42,588 nucleotides of DNA from Chlorobiaceae bacterium (GTDB lineage: Bacteria > Bacteroidota > Chlorobiia > Chlorobiales > Chlorobiaceae), in contig JAAXVR010000025.1 of NCBI GenBank assembly GCA_013335405.1, forward strand, positions 1 through 42,588. Reading direction: 5' to 3'. A program made the translations under genes and the position numbers. Position 1 is the first letter of the stretch, and each line of letters opens with the position of its first letter. Below the pieces are notes generated by a model. It did no database searches. It was not told where the DNA came from and was given only the letters and a program-made list of their open reading frames with translations. Shown here piece after piece: positions 1 through 6,780 of the stretch.

Positions 1-55
1 GCTTTTCCTACATTCATTTCAAAGAGTAAATTCAAAAGGTCCCTGATTTCAAACG

Positions 56-1372
56 ATGAGCCCCTCTCCGGAAGAACCTTCCATCCCGGACAGTGACGGT
101 ACGTCCGGAGTACGTTCTTCCGGAGCGGTACAGAAGATCATTGCCGCATTTCCCGCCTTTGCCAGCAGGAACTTCAGGCTCTATTTCATAGGGCAGATCG
201 TGTCGATGATCGGTACCTGGCTGCAGATGGTTGCCCAGGGATGGCTTGTTTTCGAAATGACCAGGTCCGCATTCTGGACAGGGGCAACTGCCGCAGCCTC
301 GTCGCTGCCCACCCTTTTTCTCTCGCTTTTCGGAGGCGTGATCGTCGACCGGTATGACCGCAAGACCATCCTGCTCTGGACGCAGGCAGCATCGATGCTG
401 CTCGCTTTCGTGCTCGGGTCTTTCACGCTGTCAGGCACCGTCACCATCCCGGTCATCATGGTGCTCGCTTTTCTTCTCGGATGTGTGGCTGCTGTTGCAA
501 CACCGGCGGTACAGGCCTTTCTGAGCGAAATGGTGGAGCGCGACCAGCTTCATTCGGCGGTTGCGCTGAATGCGGCGATTTTCAACGCTTCGAGGGTAAT
601 CGGCCCGGCTATAGCCGGTCTCACCATCGCATGGATCGGCACGGGAGGGGCTTTCATGGCCAACGGCCTGAGCTACGTCGCGGTCATCCTGGCGTTGCGC
701 GCTATCCGGACTCCCGCCGCACCCCCGCGCCCTGAAGCTCGTCTGCCAGCCCTTCAGTCGATCCGGGAGGGGATTGTCTACACCTGGGAGCATCCCCTCC
801 TCAGGACCATCGTGCTTTTCGTTTCAGTGATTTCGATTTTCGGCTGGTCGTTCATGTCGATGCTGCCTGTCGTAGCGCGAGACACCTTCAGCATGGGGTC
901 GGACGGCATGGGCTACCTCTACTCTGCTTTCGGCATCGGTTCGCTTACCGGCACGGTGCTGGTGTCCATGTCTTCGGGAAAAGTGAGGGCAACGCTCCTT
1001 GTGACAGGCGGAATCCTGCTCTTCTCGCTTGCGCTCACTGCATTCACGTTCACCGCAGACCGGTGGGTCGCGTTCGTGTTTCTCTTTATCGCGGGCATAG
1101 GATTGCTTTCGGCTTTCGCTACCATGACCGCCACGGTACAGCGCCTGGTCGAGGACCGGTACCGCGGCAGGGTGATGAGCATCTATCTCATGGTGCTGAT
1201 GGGTTTCATGCCGATCGGAAACCTGCAGGTCGGCCTCCTCTCCGAGCATTTCGGAACTGCAGCAGCGATACGTACGGGAAGCCTCGTCGTAATGCTCGCT
1301 GCGGTTTTCCTCTACCTCTATCGCGGAGAGATCGAGAAGGGGTGGCGCGATTACCGGCAATCGGATAGGTAG
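56..1372 (+). CDS. MFS transporter, EntS/MFS_3-like exporter
   Basis: This 438-residue protein is an inner-membrane major facilitator with about 12 predicted hydrophobic segments after a polar N-terminus of roughly 40 residues. The stretch around residues 41-70 (FRLYFIGQIVSMIGTWLQ) and the loop GGVIVDRYDRKTILL near residue 95, a version of MFS motif A (G-x3-D-R-x2-R-K), are typical of the MFS_3 family that includes the enterobactin exporter EntS. The family exports small molecules by proton antiport; the substrate cannot be read from sequence. The ATG is the first in frame, with an AAAGG about 14 bases upstream as a weak ribosome site. The gene stands alone, followed by msrB on the same strand after 128 bases. 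A short hairpin follows the stop codon. Confidence 0.85.
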   Translation: MSPSPEEPSIPDSDGTSGVRSSGAVQKIIAAFPAFASRNFRLYFIGQIVSMIGTWLQMVAQGWLVFEMTRSAFWTGATAAASSLPTLFLSLFGGVIVDRYDRKTILLWTQAASMLLAFVLGSFTLSGTVTIPVIMVLAFLLGCVAAVATPAVQAFLSEMVERDQLHSAVALNAAIFNASRVIGPAIAGLTIAWIGTGGAFMANGLSYVAVILALRAIRTPAAPPRPEARLPALQSIREGIVYTWEHPLLRTIVLFVSVISIFGWSFMSMLPVVARDTFSMGSDGMGYLYSAFGIGSLTGTVLVSMSSGKVRATLLVTGGILLFSLALTAFTFTADRWVAFVFLFIAGIGLLSAFATMTATVQRLVEDRYRGRVMSIYLMVLMGFMPIGNLQVGLLSEHFGTAAAIRTGSLVVMLAAVFLYLYRGEIEKGWRDYRQSDR

Positions 1373-1373
1373 T

Positions 1374-1388
1374 CCTTCATTTTGAAGG
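1374..1388 (+). terminator. Short hairpin after the MFS gene
   Basis: CCTTCA (1374-1379) and TGAAGG (1383-1388) form a perfect 6-bp stem with a 3-base loop two bases after the MFS stop codon. There is no T-run after it, so it is at best a weak transcription terminator or an mRNA 3'-end stabiliser. Confidence 0.3.
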
Positions 1389-1500
1389 TATCGGCGGATT
1401 TTCGATATTCATGAAATTACCCCCTCAGCCGCAAGGTTCACAGAGTCTGGAAACCCATACAGCTCGGGCTGGAGGGCATTGAAAAAAAAACGCGAGGACC

Positions 1501-2064
1501 ATGAAAAGAGCGCTTTTTTTCGTCGCCCTGTTTATTGCTGCGGTTTTTGCCTTCAGGGCCATTACCAGGACCGCCGTCATTCCGACGGCCATGTCCATGA
1601 TCAGCACAACTCCTGCTGTCAGGCCCTATGCTCCGCATCCCTATTATTCGCGGACCGATACGTCGAGGGTCGTGCTGCCCGACTCGGTATGGAAGAGAGT
1701 GCTTCCGGAGGTAGTCTACGATGTGGCGCGACAGGGTAATACCGAGCGGCAGTTCACCGGAAAATACTGGAATCACGACGGGAACGGAACTTACTTCTGT
1801 GCAGCATGCGGCAATGCGCTCTTCAGGTCCGATGCCAAGTTTGCCGCCTCGTGCGGCTGGCCGAGCTTTTTCGAACCGGTCCGCAGGAACAGCGTAACCT
1901 ACCATTCCGATTTTTCGTACGGAATGGTAAGGACAGAGGTGCAATGTGGCAGATGCGGCGCGCATCTTGGGCATCTTTTCGAGGATGGCCCCCAGCCGAC
2001 CGGCAAACGTTACTGTATGAATTCCGCGGTACTCGATTTCGAGCCCGATACAGGGCAAAGGTAG
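1501..2064 (+). CDS. msrB: Peptide-methionine (R)-S-oxide reductase MsrB, membrane-anchored or exported
   Basis: MsrB reduces methionine-R-sulfoxide in oxidised proteins. The 187-residue product has the full catalytic domain from about residue 60 to 182: two zinc CxxC pairs (C100/C103 and C149/C152), the CGWPSFF motif with a likely resolving C118, the RCGAHLGHLF block and the catalytic RYCMNS with C172. Cytosolic MsrB is about 140 residues. The extra N-terminal 45 residues start with a hydrophobic segment (residues 4-20) that looks like an uncleaved signal anchor, so the enzyme probably acts in the periplasm. GAGG lies 5 bases before the ATG and supports the start. No MsrA is encoded nearby. 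Confidence 0.93.
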   Translation: MKRALFFVALFIAAVFAFRAITRTAVIPTAMSMISTTPAVRPYAPHPYYSRTDTSRVVLPDSVWKRVLPEVVYDVARQGNTERQFTGKYWNHDGNGTYFCAACGNALFRSDAKFAASCGWPSFFEPVRRNSVTYHSDFSYGMVRTEVQCGRCGAHLGHLFEDGPQPTGKRYCMNSAVLDFEPDTGQR

Positions 2065-2092
2065 GGCCACGGTCTCAGGCCGTCGATCCCTC

Positions 2093-3721
2093 TCAGTGCA
2101 CCGATGAAAGATCGGCTTTTTCTCCTTTGTCTGTTTTTATCAGCAGGAGCAGCGGAATGCAGAGTACGAAGAGGATCGCGATCAGCATGAAAGCGTCCAT
2201 GTAGGCCAGGTGGTAGCTCTGCGTGGTTACCGTGCCCTCAAGGGCTTTCATTGCCGCCTGCTGGGCTTCGACCGGCGAGAACCCTCTCGACTGCGCGGCC
2301 TGCTGCACGGCGTCGAGACGGATCACAGCGGCAGGATCGAAGGGTGAGAGGTGGGTGAGCAGCTCGGTTCGGTGTTCCTGTACCCGCTGCGAAACATAGG
2401 TGTTGGTGATGGCGATGCCGAAAGAGCCTCCGAGCTGGCGCACCATGTTGTTCAGCCCGGTCGCCTGTCCCACATCCCTGCCGTGGAGCCCCGAAACGGC
2501 AAGCATGGTTACGGGGATGAAAATGAAGCCGAGCGCAATGCCGCGCAGGAGCAGGACCCAGAAAAAATTGGCCGCCCCGGACTGCAGCGTCTGCTGGCCA
2601 AGCTCCCAGCAGAAAAGGGCGAAAGCGGCCATACCGAACGACATGAGCAGTTTCGCTGAAACCCCTTTCTGCAGGGCGATGCCGAGAGGAAGCGAAATAA
2701 CCCCGGTCAATAGGGCGCTTGGAAACAGTACGAGCCCCGTCAGTACGGCAGTGAACCCGAGCAGGCGCTGAACGAAGACCGGAAAAACGAAAAGCGAGCC
2801 GTACAGACCGTAACCCACCACGAAGGTGAGGAGTGCGGCGATGGCGAGCGTCTTGCTGCGCGCAAGCACGCTGAGGTCCACCGCCGGATGCTCGAAATGC
2901 AGCTCCCACCAGACGAAGAGGGCAAGCGAGACTATGGCGATGATGGTGAACCAGGTGATAGAGGAAGTTTCGAACCAGTCTTTCGATTGGCCCCGTTCGA
3001 GGATGAACTGAAGGGACCCTATTCCCAGGGCAAGCAGACCGATACCCGCCCAGTCTATTTTCACGACATCGTGCTTCACCTTCGGTTCCCTGATGAAGGT
3101 ATAGGCGGACCAGGCGGCAAGCAGGCCGACGGGGATGTTGACGAAGAAGCACCATTCCCATGAGAAATAATCGACGAGGTAGCCTCCGAGCAGTGGTCCT
3201 ATGGTAGGTCCGAGCACGAGGCCCATCGAGAAGAGACCTGTAGCGGCGCCCCTCTCCTCCGGTTTGAACGTTTCATACAGGATGGCCTGCGACGTGGGCA
3301 GCAGGGCGCCTCCGCCGATCCCCTGGATGAAGCGGAAAAGCACCAGCATCCAGATGTTGTCCGCAATTCCGCAGAGCAACGAGGCAAACGTGAAGAGCAG
3401 GATCGAGCCTATGAAGTAGGTGCGCCGGCCCAGCAGGTTCCCGAGGAAACCTGAAAGCGGAATGACGATGACGTTCGCGATCGCGTAGCTCGTCACCACC
3501 CAGGAGACATCCTCGATACTCGCCCCGAGGTTTCCGCTGATGTGGTTGATGGCCACATTCACGATCGTGGTGTCGATAAGTTCGAGCATCGCTGCGATGA
3601 TCACCGTCACGGTGATGATCACCTTGCGGATACCGGTTTCATAGGTATGCACCGGCAGGGTTGCCGATGCGGTGGAGATCTCTGTTTTCATCTTGTCGCT
3701 GCTGCACCTTTCGGGCGCCAT
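2093..3721 (-). CDS. emrB: EmrB/QacA-type multidrug efflux MFS transporter (DHA2, 14 TM)
   Basis: This 542-residue protein matches the DHA2 drug:proton antiporter family, with about 14 membrane segments. Visible signatures are LIDTTIVNVA in TM1 (the D-x2-I-V-N-x-A signature), the motif A-like loop around LLGRR, and the antiporter motif C block GLVLGPTIGPLLGGYL near residue 165. It is the inner-membrane pump of an EmrAB-TolC type system and is the last gene of the tolC-uspA-emrA-emrB operon, beginning 10 bases after emrA. The ATG at 3721 lacks a clear ribosome site; a second ATG at 3691 has AGGTG about 13 bases upstream and is an alternative start. The gene converges on msrB. Confidence 0.92.
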   Translation of the reverse strand: MAPERCSSDKMKTEISTASATLPVHTYETGIRKVIITVTVIIAAMLELIDTTIVNVAINHISGNLGASIEDVSWVVTSYAIANVIVIPLSGFLGNLLGRRTYFIGSILLFTFASLLCGIADNIWMLVLFRFIQGIGGGALLPTSQAILYETFKPEERGAATGLFSMGLVLGPTIGPLLGGYLVDYFSWEWCFFVNIPVGLLAAWSAYTFIREPKVKHDVVKIDWAGIGLLALGIGSLQFILERGQSKDWFETSSITWFTIIAIVSLALFVWWELHFEHPAVDLSVLARSKTLAIAALLTFVVGYGLYGSLFVFPVFVQRLLGFTAVLTGLVLFPSALLTGVISLPLGIALQKGVSAKLLMSFGMAAFALFCWELGQQTLQSGAANFFWVLLLRGIALGFIFIPVTMLAVSGLHGRDVGQATGLNNMVRQLGGSFGIAITNTYVSQRVQEHRTELLTHLSPFDPAAVIRLDAVQQAAQSRGFSPVEAQQAAMKALEGTVTTQSYHLAYMDAFMLIAILFVLCIPLLLLIKTDKGEKADLSSVH

Positions 3722-3731
3722 GTTTTACTGA

Positions 3732-4784
3732 TTATTTCACCTTGATTTCAGCGATCACGTTCATTCCTGCCGCGAGAGGTTCCGACGGCTTTTCGGTAAA
3801 GACGATCTTCACCGGGATCCTCTGGGTGACTTTGACGAAGTTGCCGCTTGCGTTGTCCGGAGGCAGCAGGGAGAATTTCGCTCCTGTGCCTGACGAGAGG
3901 GATTCGACCTTTCCCCTGAACTCTTTGCCGGGGTAGGCGTCGACGCGGATGATGACCGGCTGTCCCGGGCGAACCTTCTCAAGCTGGGTTTCCTTGAAAT
4001 TCGCCACGACCCAGAGGTCGCTGCTTGCTACCAGAGCGATAAGCTGCTGGCCGGGAGCGACGTACTGGCCAGGCTGGACGTTCTTTTTCGAAACATGGCC
4101 TCCCGCCGGCGCAGTGATGGTGGTGTAGGAAAGCTGCAACTCCGCGTTACGGAGTTCGGCTTCACGCATTTTCACCTGAGCCGAAGCTGCCTTGTGCTGG
4201 CTTCCTGAAGCGGCGTAGCGTGCGCTTGAGGTTTCGGCGCCTGCGCGCACCGCATCGAATTCCGCCTGGGAAATCACGTCCTGCTGACGCAGGTTCCTGT
4301 TGCGCCTGAGATCCGCGCTCATCTTTCTTTCGGCCGCGGCAGCCTCGCTGATCTGTGCTGCAGCGGCCGATTCCGCGGCTTGTGCGCCGAGCAGGGCCGA
4401 GGCTGCCATTTCCTTCCTTACCTGATAGTCCGAAGGATCGAGTGTGATGAGGGTATCGCCCTTGCGGATGTTCTGGTTATCTTTGGCGAGCACCGTTTCC
4501 ACCTTGCCCGGGATACGGGAGATGACAGGGTAGATGTCTCCCTCAATCTGTGCGTTGTCGGTTTCCACGTAAAGATAGGAGTGGTAGAGCGCTTTGCCGC
4601 CCCAGAAGAGGCCGCCGAGGAGCAGCACCGCGAATATCGCTATGCGCACGGGATTTGCCGATGAGAGGGGTTTGCCCGGAAATGATTTTGCTGCTGTTCC
4701 GTTCACGGCTTCCTTTGCTCCCGATTGTTCTTGTTGTTCTGGCATTGTGTATGACGATAATGGTGTGTTTACTGAGACATTCAT
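3732..4784 (-). CDS. emrA: HlyD/EmrA-family periplasmic adaptor of the efflux pump
   Basis: The product is a membrane fusion protein linking the EmrB pump to the TolC channel. From the chosen start it has 350 residues: a cytoplasmic tail, one transmembrane segment at about residues 48-65, the biotinyl-lipoyl half-motif VETDNAQIEGDIYPVISRI, a coiled-coil hairpin rich in Ala, Glu and Arg (about residues 115-200), the second lipoyl half and a C-terminal beta-barrel. The reading frame is open upstream to 4847, but the ATG at 4784 overlaps the uspA stop as ATGA, the pattern of translational coupling, with GGAAG just upstream. Another in-frame ATG at 4745 has no ribosome site. Confidence 0.88.
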   Translation of the reverse strand: MNVSVNTPLSSYTMPEQQEQSGAKEAVNGTAAKSFPGKPLSSANPVRIAIFAVLLLGGLFWGGKALYHSYLYVETDNAQIEGDIYPVISRIPGKVETVLAKDNQNIRKGDTLITLDPSDYQVRKEMAASALLGAQAAESAAAAQISEAAAAERKMSADLRRNRNLRQQDVISQAEFDAVRAGAETSSARYAASGSQHKAASAQVKMREAELRNAELQLSYTTITAPAGGHVSKKNVQPGQYVAPGQQLIALVASSDLWVVANFKETQLEKVRPGQPVIIRVDAYPGKEFRGKVESLSSGTGAKFSLLPPDNASGNFVKVTQRIPVKIVFTEKPSEPLAAGMNVIAEIKVK

Positions 4785-5236
4785 TCTTCCGCCGGTTCTT
4801 CCGGGCAGGCATGAGTTCCGGGGAGCTTCAGCACGGCGACGGGACACTGCGCTTCTCGCATGACCTTTTCCGTCGTGCTTCCCACCAGCAGCCTCCTGAT
4901 GCCGGTGGAGCCGTGCGAGCCGATCACGATCAGGTCGACGTCGTGGTTCAGGGCGAACGAGGTGATGACCGCCGGCGGATTTCCGTAGTCCAGAGCGAAC
5001 CGGAGCCTGCAGTGATAACCGGAGAGCGTATCCGAATATCGGGAAAAGATATGGAGGGAGTCTTTCATGAGCCTTTCCCTGTCAACCTCTTCCGGGTTTC
5101 CGACGTGCAGGATGATGATTTCCGCCTCACCCTGGTTCATTTGCGAGCAATAACGAAGTTGTGCTTCGGATCCCGGTGAAAAATCGACCGGACAGAGGAT
5201 CTTTCTCGTGCATGGTGTCATGTGTTCGATCATCAT
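4781..5236 (-). CDS. Universal stress protein, UspA family
   Basis: This 151-residue single-domain Usp starts with the usual KILCPVDFSPGSEAQ strand and D residue and ends with the ATP-binding signature G-x2-G-x9-G-S/T, seen as GSHGSTGIRRLLVGST near residues 115-130. It is therefore expected to bind ATP and belong to the UspFG-like class. It lies 4 bases after tolC and overlaps emrA by 4 bases (ATGA), so it is translated as part of the efflux operon. Usp genes occur beside many transporters, but one placed between the outer-membrane channel and the adaptor is less common. A second ATG at codon 6 is an alternative start. Confidence 0.9.
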   Translation of the reverse strand: MMIEHMTPCTRKILCPVDFSPGSEAQLRYCSQMNQGEAEIIILHVGNPEEVDRERLMKDSLHIFSRYSDTLSGYHCRLRFALDYGNPPAVITSFALNHDVDLIVIGSHGSTGIRRLLVGSTTEKVMREAQCPVAVLKLPGTHACPEEPAEE

Positions 5237-5240
5237 CTGG

Positions 5241-6575
5241 TTATTGCCTGAACTGGTCGCCGGCAGCGCGTTTCAGGGCATAGGAATTTATCGTGCATGC
5301 ATAGAGTGCCTGCAGGTGGCCGAGCTCGGCTTCGGCGAGTGCAGCTTCTGAGTCGAGCAGATCGAGGGGGGTGGCAAGGCCGTTCTGGTATCTGATTCTC
5401 GCATGTTCGGCGGCGAGTTTTGCCTGGCTTACCTGAAGATCGGTCGTCCCTATTTTGCCGATGCTCGCTTTCAGCGAGTTCAGCGTCTGTTCGACCTCCT
5501 CCCGTATGCCCTGCTCGGTGTCGATCCTCTGCTCTTCTGCGGCTCGCATCATCGCCTTTGCCTCGCGGTTCTGCGCGCTTGTCCTGAAGCCGGTGAAAAT
5601 CGGGAGCTGGAGTTCCACCCCGGCGGCATAGTTCCTGCGGATTTCGTTGATGTCAGGTACGGGAGGGGTCAGGTATCCGTTGGTATAGCCGAATGCCGCC
5701 ATGCCGACGATTTTCGGAAGCCGTTCCTTTGCGGCAAGCGATTTCGTGTATTTGGCACTCAGCTCCTTTTCTTTCGCGAGCTCAAGCTCCACGCGCCGGC
5801 TCAATGCCGAAGCGGTCAGCGATTCCAGTTCATAGCCTGAAGGTGAAAACGCGAATTCGCCTTTCAGGTCGAGCGGGGTTCCCGGGCCGATACCGGTCAG
5901 CCTCCTGAAAGAGGTTTCGGTGTTTCTCAGGTCCGTTTCGAGATCGGTTTTCCTGTTCTGTGCGGCCGAAACCCGGACTTCTATGGATAGGACGTCGAAT
6001 CTCGTGGCAGCCCCCTCATTATAGAGCCTGCGAGCGTAATCGAGGCTTTTGCGGAGTGCAGTGATTTCCCTCTGCTGCACGCTGACGGCTTCCCTGAGGA
6101 AGATGATGCCGTAAAAGGTTCTGACCGAGGCATAGGAAAGATCCCTTCCGGTCATGTCGAGCTCGCAGCCTGCGCTTTTCCTTCCGGATTTCGCGATATC
6201 GACCTGGTTTGCCGTCCTGCCGAAATCGAACAGCATCATCTCAGCGTTCACTTTCGCATCGAAATTGTCGTTCGGCATGAATTTCATGGCAGTTCCGCTG
6301 AATTCCATTTCCGATACCGGGTCGATGTACCGGTAGCCGGTGCTGAATTTCACCTGCGGGAAAAACCCGCTGCGGCTTTCCGTCACCCTGGCGTCAGCCG
6401 CATTCAGACCTTCGGCGGCCTGTTTCATTTGCGGGTTGTTTTCCCTCGTGAGGCGGATGGCCTCTTCCACGGTTATGGGTCCTGACGGCGCTTCCAGTGC
6501 ATTGGCGGCAGCGGGGAGCTGTGCCGCAAGGAATGCGAGAGCGGCGAGGAAGGACAGGGAGCGGTTTTTTTTCAT
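5241..6575 (-). CDS. TolC-family outer-membrane efflux protein
   Basis: TolC-family proteins trimerise into an outer-membrane barrel with a periplasmic alpha-helical tunnel. From the ATG at 6575 the product has 444 residues. It begins with a Sec signal peptide (MKKNRSLSFLAALAFLAAQLP, cleavage likely after the Ala-rich segment near residue 25), followed by two OEP repeats of long helices and a C-terminal motif L-x-A-x(n)-A-L-K-R-A-A-G. The open frame extends to 6647, but that stretch contains the sigma-54 promoter and would spoil the signal peptide, so the later ATG is preferred. It is the first gene of the tolC-uspA-emrA-emrB operon. Confidence 0.92.
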   Translation of the reverse strand: MKKNRSLSFLAALAFLAAQLPAAANALEAPSGPITVEEAIRLTRENNPQMKQAAEGLNAADARVTESRSGFFPQVKFSTGYRYIDPVSEMEFSGTAMKFMPNDNFDAKVNAEMMLFDFGRTANQVDIAKSGRKSAGCELDMTGRDLSYASVRTFYGIIFLREAVSVQQREITALRKSLDYARRLYNEGAATRFDVLSIEVRVSAAQNRKTDLETDLRNTETSFRRLTGIGPGTPLDLKGEFAFSPSGYELESLTASALSRRVELELAKEKELSAKYTKSLAAKERLPKIVGMAAFGYTNGYLTPPVPDINEIRRNYAAGVELQLPIFTGFRTSAQNREAKAMMRAAEEQRIDTEQGIREEVEQTLNSLKASIGKIGTTDLQVSQAKLAAEHARIRYQNGLATPLDLLDSEAALAEAELGHLQALYACTINSYALKRAAGDQFRQ

Positions 6576-6611
6576 GGTCGGTCGATAAATGGTTAATCCT
6601 GATAACAGATT

Positions 6612-6627
6612 AACAATTATTGTGCCA
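6612..6627 (-). promoter_or_regulatory. Predicted sigma-54 (-24/-12) promoter of the efflux operon
   Basis: Read on the minus strand the sequence is TGGCAC-AATAA-TTGTT. The -24 box is a perfect TGGCAC, the spacing to the -12 TTG is the required 5 bases, and the only departure from TTGCW is T for C. Transcription would start near 6600, about 25 bases before the tolC ATG. Upstream activating repeats and a divergent sigma-54 activator gene support the call. Confidence 0.72.
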
Positions 6628-6710
6628 GAATCGGGAATTTCCTGCATCCGGCAGTGAAGCCTTATCAGGCAAGGATATCCGGTCGAAGAACCGTTTTTTT
6701 TATTTGATGA

Positions 6711-6729
6711 ATTCTGAAAAAATCAGAAT
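6711..6729. promoter_or_regulatory. Enhancer-like inverted repeat, copy 1
   Basis: ATTCTGA-AAAAA-TCAGAAT is a perfect 7-bp inverted repeat around a 5-A spacer. Its centre (6720) is about 120 bp upstream of the predicted sigma-54 start of tolC, a usual distance for an upstream activating sequence. It matches copy 2 over 18 bases. Confidence 0.75.
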
Positions 6730-6744
6730 ATTCTTGTAAATAGG

Positions 6745-6762
6745 TTCTGAAAAAATCAGAAT
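6745..6762. promoter_or_regulatory. Enhancer-like inverted repeat, copy 2
   Basis: TTCTGA-AAAAA-TCAGAA is an exact repeat of copy 1 shifted by 33 bp, close to three helical turns, so both sites face the same side of the DNA. It lies 19 bases before the ATG of the divergent activator gene, which suggests that the activator also controls its own expression. Confidence 0.75.
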
Positions 6763-6780
6763 CATCGGTTATTGATATGT

